Made by a program: the position numbers and the translations under genes. The notes under the pieces were generated by a model. That model ran no database searches. It was given only the letters and a program-made list of their open reading frames with translations, and had not been told where the DNA came from. Shown here in pieces: positions 32,164 through 38,863 of a stretch of DNA of 38,863 nt. Location: assembly GCA_964482435.1 (NCBI GenBank), contig CAYZXL010000044.1, forward strand, positions 1 to 38,863. The letters are read 5' to 3'. Positions within the stretch are counted from its first letter, which is position 1. Each line of letters begins with the position of its first letter. Origin of the DNA: CAYZXL01 sp964482435. GTDB taxonomy: Bacteria; Auribacterota; JABMQX01.

Positions 32164-32500
32164 TTGTTCCTCCTTCTGGAGAGCCTCAGTTGAGGGATCT
32201 CACGCCTCTCTGAACCAAAGCGGCACCGTGCTGTTGCGATGCCGGTCTTGGCCGATTCCTCACCGGCGCGAGGACGAGCACCAGGCAACCCGCCGCGCGC
32301 AGGGTGGCGGCTCTTCTGCTTTCTCCAACCTTAACAGAACACGAACAGACGCAGCAACGGTTGTCAAAGGCGCTTCCGGGAGCGTCGGCTCAACCGTCGC
32401 TATAACACAGCTCTCGGCCGATTCCCTTTCCCCCGCGACGGCTGAACAATGAACGCAATGCTCGGCTGCGCGACGGCCACAGCAGCTCGTAGTGGCGTTC
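32164..32500. other. Non-coding interval
   Basis: This 337-base gap separates two minus-strand genes and must hold the promoter of the 29902-32163 gene. A TTGACA occurs on the minus strand near 32365, but no -10 element follows at normal spacing. The open frames are short and without ribosome binding sites. I see nothing else in it. Confidence 0.5.
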
Positions 32501-34861
32501 CTACTTCATTTCAATCCGGTAAAACTTCTGTTGTCCGGCTGCCGAGACATCAGTCCAGGAAGTGCTCGCTCCTTGAGACGCCACTGATGCCTCCCCAACC
32601 CACCCACCCGTCGAGAGGTCAAAGCATGACCAGGTGGCATACATGTCGTTGGGCTGGCTGTTCCAGACAACCCTTGTTCCTACCTCACTCATAGCCGTCC
32701 TTTTGACCTCAACAATGCGGAAGGTTGTAGACCCGTATTCATAGGCCCCCATGTCCACGGTGAGCGACTTTCTGCCGAGGGCAATCCGCAGGTTGCCATC
32801 CATATCAAGCCCTCGCGGATTCAGCGCGGAGTTATCCCCCGCATCAATGCAGGGCGATTTCGCTAGGCGATAGACATTATCCCCGTATGTGCGGGGGTTG
32901 TTGTCGGCTCCATCCGGGTCAACGAATTGCGGGTCAAGTGCGATGTTTCCATCGCCGCCGCCGCTCCAGTCCTGGATGCAAGAGAAGCTGGGAGTGCTGG
33001 AATTCTCGATCTGTCCGCCGTAGACGGAGGTGTTTCCCCAGATGATACAGTTCTGGATGGTGGCTTGTTTGCAGTAGCTCAGCCCGCTGCCGTCCTCGTG
33101 CGCGGAGTTGCCCGTAATGGTGCAGTTGACGATCTGTCCGTAGCACAAAGTTACGCCGCCGCCAGAGAAACCGGAGTTCCCTGCGACCACGATTGTTCGA
33201 ATAGCAGCCCTGGTCTTGCTCGGGAAGAGGGCTCTCCCCGCGATCCCCCCGCCCGTGTAGCCCTTGCCGTTGCAGACGACAAAGCCGGAGAACGTGCAGG
33301 CCTCGCTCTCGAAACCGGAAAACGTGACGGTCGGCGCCACGTCCCCGCCATCCAGGATCGTGGGTCCCGCGGCAATGCTGCCATACTGGTTCGCGCCGCA
33401 CAGGGTGACGTCATGGCCGCAGAAAAGGACATTCTCGCGGTAGGTTCCTGGGGCGACGACGATCTCCTCTCCGGGAAGCGCAAGGCACAGAGCTTGCTGA
33501 ATCGTGGGGGTGTCCCCAGGCACGTTGACCACGGTTGGACGCGTCGGAACACCAGGGTCGCTGCCGCGCAGAACCTCGAGGCCGTCGCGGAGACCGTCTC
33601 CGTCCGAGTCCTCGACCAGCGGGTCAGTCAGCCACTCGGCGTCGGCCTGGTCCGGCAGAAGGTCCCCATCAGAGTCAGTGAGGGAGCCATGCTCGTAGCA
33701 CCCCATGTCAATCCCGCCGCCTGCGCGCCGGCAGTTGCCATCCATGTCGCGCTGGGGCCAGAGAAGCAGATAGAAGTCCGCGCCTGTGTCCACGCAGGGT
33801 GATGCGGCGCCAAGACGGTAGTCACCGAGCGCGGCATCAACGAAGAGGGGGTCTCCGGCGATGTTGCCGATGCCACCAAGGCTCCAGTCCTGGATGCACG
33901 AATGGGTGGGGGTGTAGGACTCGTGCAGTTGGGGGTCGTCCGGCGCGGTGTTTCCCCAGATGATGCAACTGCGGATTGTAGCGGGACACTCCGAAAACCC
34001 GCCGCCGCGTTCTCGCGCGTGGTTCCCCGCCACCGTGTTGTTCTGGATGATCGCCCCCTGGCACCATCGGAATGCGCCCCCCATGACGGCCGAGTTCTCG
34101 GTCACCAGATTGTGCTCGATAACCCCCCGGCAGTTGCAAACTCCTCCGCCCCCTCCGGTTTCGTATGTAGCCGAGTTTCCCTTGATCACGTTGTTCCGTA
34201 TCGAACCATCGCAAAGGAAGAGGCCCCCGCCCTCGTAGCCCGAGTTCCCTTCAATCGTGTTCCTTTCAATCGTGCCGCGGCAGGAGTAGAGGCCGCCGCC
34301 GTCCAACTCCGCGGTGTTTCTGGAGATCATGTTGTTCTCGATGAGGCCGGCGCACCAGCACAGGCCCCCGCCCGTGCCGCCTGCGGGCAGGACAGCGGAG
34401 TTCTCGCTGACCACATTGTTTTTGATCGTAGCGTGCGTCTCAGTAAGCGTCTGACCACCAGAGATCCCGCCCCCGGACCCGGCCTTGCCATGCTGAATTG
34501 TGAAACCGGAGAGGACGCAGGTTTCGTCCTCGGTGCCGGAGAAGGTCACGACGGAGCCGGCTTGGTTGCCGTCAATGATTGTGCAGGCAACGACACCGGG
34601 GTCGAGGGGATCGGTACTGGTGAGGGCGACGTTCTTACCTTTGAACTGGATGTTCTCGACGTAGGTCCCCAGGGCGATGATGACGGTGTCGCCATCGGAG
34701 GCAGCGTCAATCCCCTCCTGAATTTTCTTGAAGGCCGTGGCCCAGGTTGTTCCATCTCCGGACGCGGAAACCGAGCCGTCCACGTACCAGGTTGATCCCC
34801 AAACCGGGACCAGTGCAAGAACCAGCAACGAAATCGCCACAAGAAAAGAAATCTTCCCCAT
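32501..34861 (-). CDS. Secreted right-handed beta-helix protein with two similar halves
   Basis: The 786-residue protein starts at 34861, with AAAGGAG eight bases upstream, and a signal peptide (MGKISFLVAISLLVLALVPV). Each half begins with a pectate-lyase-like cap (TFKKIQEGIDAASDGDTVII; TPTIQQALCLALPGEEIVVA). Beta-helix coils of 22-26 residues follow in the form GGGL-x2-C-x-G-x-I-x2-N-x-I. Each half ends in CIIWGNT...SCIQDWS.GG.GNIA.DP.FVD...SPC.D.G...DMDGN...DMG.YE. Between the halves are thrombospondin type-3-like calcium loops (DSDGDLLPDQAD; DSDGDGLRDGLE). The first half has about seven coils, the second fewer. The C-terminal 80 residues form a separate beta module without a PEP-CTERM tail. 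Likely a surface adhesin or carbohydrate-binding protein. Confidence 0.83.
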   Translation of the reverse strand: MGKISFLVAISLLVLALVPVWGSTWYVDGSVSASGDGTTWATAFKKIQEGIDAASDGDTVIIALGTYVENIQFKGKNVALTSTDPLDPGVVACTIIDGNQAGSVVTFSGTEDETCVLSGFTIQHGKAGSGGGISGGQTLTETHATIKNNVVSENSAVLPAGGTGGGLCWCAGLIENNMISRNTAELDGGGLYSCRGTIERNTIEGNSGYEGGGLFLCDGSIRNNVIKGNSATYETGGGGGVCNCRGVIEHNLVTENSAVMGGAFRWCQGAIIQNNTVAGNHARERGGGFSECPATIRSCIIWGNTAPDDPQLHESYTPTHSCIQDWSLGGIGNIAGDPLFVDAALGDYRLGAASPCVDTGADFYLLLWPQRDMDGNCRRAGGGIDMGCYEHGSLTDSDGDLLPDQADAEWLTDPLVEDSDGDGLRDGLEVLRGSDPGVPTRPTVVNVPGDTPTIQQALCLALPGEEIVVAPGTYRENVLFCGHDVTLCGANQYGSIAAGPTILDGGDVAPTVTFSGFESEACTFSGFVVCNGKGYTGGGIAGRALFPSKTRAAIRTIVVAGNSGFSGGGVTLCYGQIVNCTITGNSAHEDGSGLSYCKQATIQNCIIWGNTSVYGGQIENSSTPSFSCIQDWSGGGDGNIALDPQFVDPDGADNNPRTYGDNVYRLAKSPCIDAGDNSALNPRGLDMDGNLRIALGRKSLTVDMGAYEYGSTTFRIVEVKRTAMSEVGTRVVWNSQPNDMYATWSCFDLSTGGWVGEASVASQGASTSWTDVSAAGQQKFYRIEMK

Positions 34862-34946
34862 CTCCGGCACTCCTTTAAGTATGAGTCCGCCTGCTTCGTT
34901 TCTCCGCCTCAAGAGTCAGACCCACGGGCAGCCATCAAGGCACCGA

Positions 34947-35324
34947 GTGTATCGCGCAAGTTCTTGGGGAATCCAGAGCAAAAAACCATTCTCCGCAGCG
35001 GTCGCCCTGACTCTCGCCAGTTCCTACAGCTATGCAGACGAGCACGAACGCGCGCAGCCCTTGTTCACCCCTCCGGAAAACGCCAGGACGGTCTGGTTTT
35101 TGCGGGCCAGACATGTCGCATCGGAGTTCGGCCTCGACCGCGACGCCGCCCGCAAGCTCACCCAGACTTACATCTCCGCGAGGCAGGAGCACCTCGATAA
35201 AGTAAAAGCAAGAGCGCTGCCAAAAACATTCGAATCCTTTCCGTAGCTTACCCAGATGAGAGAAGAGGCGACGGCAGCGCTTGAAAAGTCCCTCGTCGGC
35301 GCCCTGGCGATGCCGGGCCGGTGA
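34947..35324 (+). pseudogene. Broken gene for a small periplasmic (Spy/LTXXQ-like) protein
   Basis: A GTG at 34947 with a weak AAGG seven bases upstream opens a frame with a signal peptide (SKKPFSAAVALTLASSYSYA). A charged helical protein follows (ARTVWFLRARHVASEFGLDR, then DAARKLTQTYISARQEHLDK). The frame hits TAG at 35244-35246, but 25 more sense codons continue in the same frame and style (LTQMREEATAALEKSLVGAL) to a TGA at 35322. The helical, charged periplasmic character resembles Spy/CpxP-type LTXXQ chaperone-like proteins, though the motif itself is not exact. I read it as a gene truncated by a nonsense mutation, possibly also with a lost ATG start. Confidence 0.5.
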
Positions 35325-35419
35325 GTGCTTGCTTGGCGGCGTTGGCTCACCGGCCGCTCTGTTAAAGTAGTTGGCTTTAGGCTGTCCCCTGCCTTTCTCC
35401 GGAACAGCGAGATCGGCAA

Positions 35420-36069
35420 TCAGCAGTTATTCAGCTTCTTGGTTTTTCGCTTTTCGCAAATCTCCTGAGCTTTCTTGAACAAATCCTTCAGTTCCGAAGG
35501 AACCCACGGTTTTTCACGGAGTTGGGCATACGCCTCGTTCAGCTTCTCGTAGGAGTGCCGGGAAATCTTCTGGCGGTGAAAGACGAGAGCGCCGGCAATG
35601 GCGGCATAATAAATCACGGTCGCGGCTGCCTGCCTGGACTTGGTGTCGCTGCGGCGGACTAATTGTTTGCCATAGTCCTTCAGCGTTCTGATGATGGCCA
35701 AATCGGTGGTGGGATCGAGAAGAACATCGCCGATTGAGCGGCCGGCGGCGGGAAGGAACTCACCGCAGGGCCGGTTCAGAATGGCGGGGATGGAATCGGA
35801 CTTAGCGGGGTCGAGGGGAAGCTTTGCCCCGAGGATGTGCCGGAGTTCTTCGGCAGGGGTTCGCACATCGCCAAGGTTGTTTTCGCCATCGTCCTTTTCC
35901 AGTCCGATGGCAAGAAGGCGTGCGAGATGCTTCGGGCTAAGCCCGTATGTCGTTTCTTCTTTTTCCACGCGTCCAAGCCCTCGACAGCCTCGCAAATCGT
36001 ATTCGCTTTTCGGCGAAATCGCCGGATCGAGCCTCTCGAAATCATTGTCGGGGTGTCAGGGAGTATCAT
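35420..36069 (-). CDS. Conserved partner of the sigma factor, apparently frameshifted near its start
   Basis: An ATG at 36069, seven bases after the sigma stop and preceded by GAGGGG, reads MILPDTP and then goes out of frame at a C4 run (36050-36053, G4 on the plus strand). One base away, the other frame reads DNDFERLDPAISPKSEYDLR, then GCRGLGRVEKEETTYGLSPK, and stays open to 35420. Joined, they give about 215 residues: a helical, soluble protein with KHLARLLAIGLEKDDGENNL, VLLDPTTDLAIIRTLKDYGK, KSRQAAATVIYYAAIAGALV and a basic C-terminus. I recall similar proteins next to planctomycete ECF sigma factors but know no function. The shift may be a sequencing error or real. Without it, translation would need a TTG at 35995. 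Confidence 0.6.
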
Positions 36070-36076
36070 CTGCCCC

Positions 36077-36877
36077 TCACTTATATATAGCCATGTCGGA
36101 CCCAAATCTTCCCTCACCTTTTGAAAAAATTTTCATCAGATAGCCAATTTCGTCCTCAACCTGGTCGTCCGAATCCACAAGCTGGCGCACTTCTCGCCTT
36201 AGAGCAGCCCGAAAAACACCCTTGACCCTGAGAATCATTTTGGAAGCCCGGGCCGGTTTGCCTACGCCATACTTCTCGCACAGGCAGTCCAGAGAAGGCA
36301 CGTCAGAATTGTCGAGGATAGGCAGGAGAAACCTCTCGCGGAAGAGCTCCCAGTCAACGCGGTTGCCCGTTTCGCAGCATTTTCGCCTAACCCACTCGAG
36401 CACCTGATCCAGTAACGCTGATGCCCATGCGTAATCAAAAACCTCGCTCGGCGTCGTGCAGTGAGCAGGCTCAGGGACGTTGAGCCAATCAACGTGTTCG
36501 AGGCTGACCAGACCGCCTTCCGGCACGCGCCGCTTCGCTCTCCCGGCGCGCTGAATTTTCGCAACGTAACGGTTCAAGCACGTCAGGAGAAACGTCCGGA
36601 ACCTTCCTTTGGCACGGTCCGCTCGCTCGAAGAGCCCCCGGCCAAGTACGACTTTGTGAAAGAAGCCCTGAGTGAGGTCCTTTGAGTCCTCCCGATCGAA
36701 GCCCTTGCAGCGGAGATAACAATAAACAGGCTTCCAATACCTGGACAGAAGCTCCCCGAGCGTCCTCTGCCGGTGCCCTTCATCGCCCGAGCGCGCCTCG
36801 AGGAACTCACTCCAATGCGTGGTCTGAAACGCTCCATTCGCCCCGCCTGCGGTTGTTTTGTTACTGCTCACCGGCAT
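36077..36877 (-). CDS. Planctomycete-type ECF-like sigma factor
   Basis: The 266-residue protein opens FQTTHWSEFLEARSGDE (about 17-33), then ELLSRYWKPVYCYLRCKGFD and DSKDLTQGFFHKVVLGRGLF, and FRTFLLTCLNRYVAKIQRAG. This is sigma region 2 in the longer planctomycete-specific ECF variant. Region 4 is represented by the segment around SLDCLCEKYGVGKPARASKM and VFRAALRREVRQLVDSDDQV, with a helix-turn-helix that is only weakly conserved. Its start (36877) lies inside the last codons of the kinase gene, a 17-base overlap, and GATGAGGAACGG precedes it, so the genes are co-expressed. Kinase-linked ECF groups are thought to be controlled by phosphorylation, which fits this context but is not shown. Confidence 0.85.
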   Translation of the reverse strand: MPVSSNKTTAGGANGAFQTTHWSEFLEARSGDEGHRQRTLGELLSRYWKPVYCYLRCKGFDREDSKDLTQGFFHKVVLGRGLFERADRAKGRFRTFLLTCLNRYVAKIQRAGRAKRRVPEGGLVSLEHVDWLNVPEPAHCTTPSEVFDYAWASALLDQVLEWVRRKCCETGNRVDWELFRERFLLPILDNSDVPSLDCLCEKYGVGKPARASKMILRVKGVFRAALRREVRQLVDSDDQVEDEIGYLMKIFSKGEGRFGSDMAIYK

Positions 36878-38863
36878 TTACCCGTTCCTCATCCGCAGAA
36901 ACTTCATCTTGCGACGGCTCCGCCTTCACAACGAGAGACCTCACCTCAAAGAAATCAAACGCGGCGTCAATTTCAGGAGTGGTTGGACGAGAGCCGGTTT
37001 TGGCGAAAAGCCCGACGCGTCGCACGGCACCGTCACCCCATACCGCGCAACCCTGGAACACTCCGGTGAGGGGCCAAATCAAGGGTGGCATCGGGATAAA
37101 TGAGTCACCGTCCAGGCTTGTATAACAAGTGTAGCGATTTCCTCGCTTGACGATGCGGAGCCAGACCTGCTCTCCCGCCGGACTCGGACGAAAGTAAACA
37201 TTGACGGGGTGCCCTCCCGTCTCAGCGCCGACGTTAAAAGAAGGACTGGCGGCGGTGTTCCGTCCATACTTTAGCCAGTTGTCGTCGTCGTTGTAGCAGA
37301 TCAAACCGGCCTGGTGGACATCGGCGTTGTAGCAGATCAAACCGGCCTGGTGGACATCGGCGTGGGGCCCTACACCCAGCAAACAGGTCGTGAGCTGAAA
37401 ATCTTGCCCGCTGCCTGATGGACAATCCACGAGGAACAGGTTTTCATAATCATCGGAGAGCAGGTCGCCATGCTGGGCTGTAATCGTGAGGGTCCCCTGG
37501 TTATTCGATAAAGAGAAGTGGGATGGATCGCGCTTGAGTATATCCCAACCGAGCCTCAGGCCTCCGTCAAAACCATCGTAAGCCAGCACAGCCCCGCTTT
37601 CAGCCGGGGGCATTTTGGCAAACACATCATCTACATTGCCTTTCGCCCAGAGCGTCTCCGGGTGGTTCTCACCCTGAGTTTTGCGGCGAATTTCGTAGAT
37701 TTGCCGGTTGATTGTCTGGGCCTCATCAAGCGCGCCAGTCTGTCGCAGCATACGAGCCAGGGAGTTCATTGCCACCAGCGTTTCCGGGTGCCCCTCGCCA
37801 GAGGCACGACGCCGAATCTCGAGAGCTTTTCTCCACCTGGCTTCCGCCTCTTCCAGCCGTCCCCAGTGCTCACACAGGAAGGCCCGTCTCGCCATCAAGA
37901 AAATCGCCTCTTCATCCTTCTCGCCGTACGCCTCCTGACGAATCTCAACGATTCGCCTGAGCATTTCCTCTGCCCCGTCGAAATCTCCCCTTATCCAAAG
38001 CGCGTAGGCCAGGTCTCTCATCGAGCGCAGCGTGTCCGGGTGGCTGTCCCCATAGACGCGGCGGAGAACGTCCAGGACCCGCCTGATGGTTGCTTCGCGC
38101 TCGTCCAATTTACCCAAGGGATACAAGGCAATCACCATGTAACCCATTGACTCGATGCTGTCCGGGTGCTCCTCCCCAAGCACCCTGATGTTTATCTCCA
38201 TGGCGCGGCGGAGATGCTTTTCAGCCGCCTCAAACCTGTCGAGAAACATGTATATCCTCCCCATCACCATCCGAGCCGCCGCCTCAAATTCCGGCTGAGC
38301 AGGGGGGGTGGTTTCAAGTTCATGGGCGGCAAGGTCCAGTGCGGACTCTCCCGTTAGGCCCAATATGATGGAGCCGTCAACGATAGTCTCCCGCAGAAAA
38401 TCGAACGCAGCCCTGGTCTTGTCCACCTGTCTCTGAAGATTGTTGCGAGCGGCAACTGCTTTGTCCCGCTCGCTTGAGACGCGAAGGTGGGCAAAGACGG
38501 CCACTCCAATAAGCACAGCGAGGAACGAAGAAGCGACAGCTACACGCGCGCGATGTTTCCTGATGCGTTTGCGGAGGAAGTAAATCGTAGTTGGCCGTCT
38601 GGCAATCAGGGGTTCGCCGGTGAGGTAGTTCTGAATGTCCTGGGCGAGGATGCCGGCGGATGGATACCGTTCCTTCGGGTCATGGGCGAGTGCTTTCAAA
38701 AGCACGGCTTCCAGCTCATGGTCAATGTCCGTGGCGGTCTCGCGTGGGCGCCTGACCTCCTCTTCCGCAATCCGGCGGAGAACCTCGTAGCGTGTCCCGG
38801 ATAAGTCGTGCGGCGATTCGCCCGTGAGCAAACGGAACAGGATTACTCCAAGCGCATAGACAT
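36861..38863 (-). CDS. Ser/Thr protein kinase with TPRs and a C-terminal lectin-like domain (5' end cut off)
   Basis: The frame enters from the right edge in kinase subdomain IX (VYALGVILFRLLTGESPHDL) and continues through subdomain XI (LLKALAHDPKERYPSAGILA). One membrane helix follows (about 107-125: VAVASSFLAVLIGVAVFAHL), so what follows lies outside the cytoplasm. Next come five or more kinesin-light-chain-like TPRs with the repeated G-E-x-HP-[DE]-[ST] loops, then a concanavalin-like domain of about 190 residues (LAYDGFDGGLRLGWDI; DDDNWLKYGRN; GNRYTCYTSLDGDSFIPM). A perfect 12-residue duplication (ADVHQAGLICYN twice) lies in that domain. Stop at 36861; overlap with the sigma gene. It probably senses a ligand outside and phosphorylates a partner, perhaps the sigma factor. 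Confidence 0.87.
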   Translation of the reverse strand, partial: VYALGVILFRLLTGESPHDLSGTRYEVLRRIAEEEVRRPRETATDIDHELEAVLLKALAHDPKERYPSAGILAQDIQNYLTGEPLIARRPTTIYFLRKRIRKHRARVAVASSFLAVLIGVAVFAHLRVSSERDKAVAARNNLQRQVDKTRAAFDFLRETIVDGSIILGLTGESALDLAAHELETTPPAQPEFEAAARMVMGRIYMFLDRFEAAEKHLRRAMEINIRVLGEEHPDSIESMGYMVIALYPLGKLDEREATIRRVLDVLRRVYGDSHPDTLRSMRDLAYALWIRGDFDGAEEMLRRIVEIRQEAYGEKDEEAIFLMARRAFLCEHWGRLEEAEARWRKALEIRRRASGEGHPETLVAMNSLARMLRQTGALDEAQTINRQIYEIRRKTQGENHPETLWAKGNVDDVFAKMPPAESGAVLAYDGFDGGLRLGWDILKRDPSHFSLSNNQGTLTITAQHGDLLSDDYENLFLVDCPSGSGQDFQLTTCLLGVGPHADVHQAGLICYNADVHQAGLICYNDDDNWLKYGRNTAASPSFNVGAETGGHPVNVYFRPSPAGEQVWLRIVKRGNRYTCYTSLDGDSFIPMPPLIWPLTGVFQGCAVWGDGAVRRVGLFAKTGSRPTTPEIDAAFDFFEVRSLVVKAEPSQDEVSADEERVNAGEQ
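37290..37361 (-). repeat. Perfect 36-bp tandem duplication in the kinase gene
   Basis: Two identical 36-base units, 37290-37325 and 37326-37361, stand head to tail. They keep the reading frame and add 12 residues (ADVHQAGLICYN repeated) in the predicted lectin-like domain. Absence of any mismatch suggests a recent duplication, or an assembly artefact. Confidence 0.9.

Noticed and set aside
32927..34795. Two long plus-strand open frames opposite the beta-helix gene (291 and 297 codons)
   Set aside because: They lie entirely antisense to a clear secreted repeat protein; their Ala/Val/Arg/Asp composition is the mirror of its Gly/Asn/Cys repeats.
1..38863. tRNA, rRNA, CRISPR, integrase or attachment sites
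   Set aside because: No T-loop-like GTTCRA with matching stems, no spaced direct repeats and no recombinase frames were seen anywhere in the window.

Overview
The window looks like a piece of chromosome from a GC-rich Gram-negative bacterium of the PVC/planctomycete type or a related uncultured lineage. The evidence is a planctomycete-style ECF sigma factor downstream of a Ser/Thr kinase with TPRs, an exosortase fused to EpsI, KDO-8-phosphate synthase (hence LPS-type sugar), TAT-exported Gfo/Idh oxidoreductase, many secreted or lipoprotein sugar-active proteins, and a class II (B12-dependent) ribonucleotide reductase. The lineage is inferred from gene content only. I see no rRNA, tRNA, CRISPR array, transposase or phage gene.

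Layout. 1-1537: end of an unknown gene, a terpene-cyclase-fold (QW motif) protein, and a non-coding stretch holding a symmetrical double-hairpin REP/BIME-like element. 1538-3473 (minus): an ECF sigma / zf-HC2 anti-sigma / STN-domain operon. The same bipartite promoter-like motif occurs before the sigma gene and again inside its 3' end, before the anti-sigma gene. 3678-12838: an exported metallopeptidase, two translationally coupled exported proteins (a likely TIM-barrel glycosidase and a lipoprotein), a small lipoprotein, a TAT Gfo/Idh oxidoreductase divergent from a GHL10-type glycosidase-like protein, and a DUF4177 protein directly abutting a 3' fragment of a phosphotriesterase-family gene. 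13244-17521 (minus): a two-domain redoxin whose second domain lost both cysteines, a DUF3795 protein, a CE1-like esterase and an atypical Nramp-like transporter.

18008-24515 (minus): ATP-type PEP carboxykinase with its promoter and leader hairpin, a 59-residue protein with an acidic tail, a class II aldolase, a PH-domain/zinc-ribbon membrane protein overlapping kdsA, and a secreted GH39/GH5-like glycosidase. 24732-27107: nrdJ, preceded by a sigma-70-type promoter overlaid by two NrdR-box-like sites 31 bp apart. 27279-28031: a small graveyard with a DUF4258-like toxin gene stopped by a nonsense codon, an intact antitoxin-like gene and the N-terminal stub of an aspartic protease gene. 28048-34861 (minus): exosortase-EpsI, a large secreted glycosidase-like protein, and a secreted beta-helix protein built of two similar halves. 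34947-35324: a broken periplasmic gene. 35420-38863 (minus): Ser/Thr kinase (cut by the window edge), planctomycete-type sigma factor, and a third gene that appears frameshifted at a C4 run.

Common themes are export and carbohydrate handling (at least four glycosidase-like proteins, an esterase, an oxidoreductase and an exosortase) together with two separate sigma-factor signalling modules. At least four gene remnants show ongoing small-scale decay. The observations I find least expected are the twin promoters of the first sigma operon, the two-Ser redoxin domain, the perfect 36-bp in-frame duplication in the kinase, and the frameshift in the third gene of the kinase/sigma operon.
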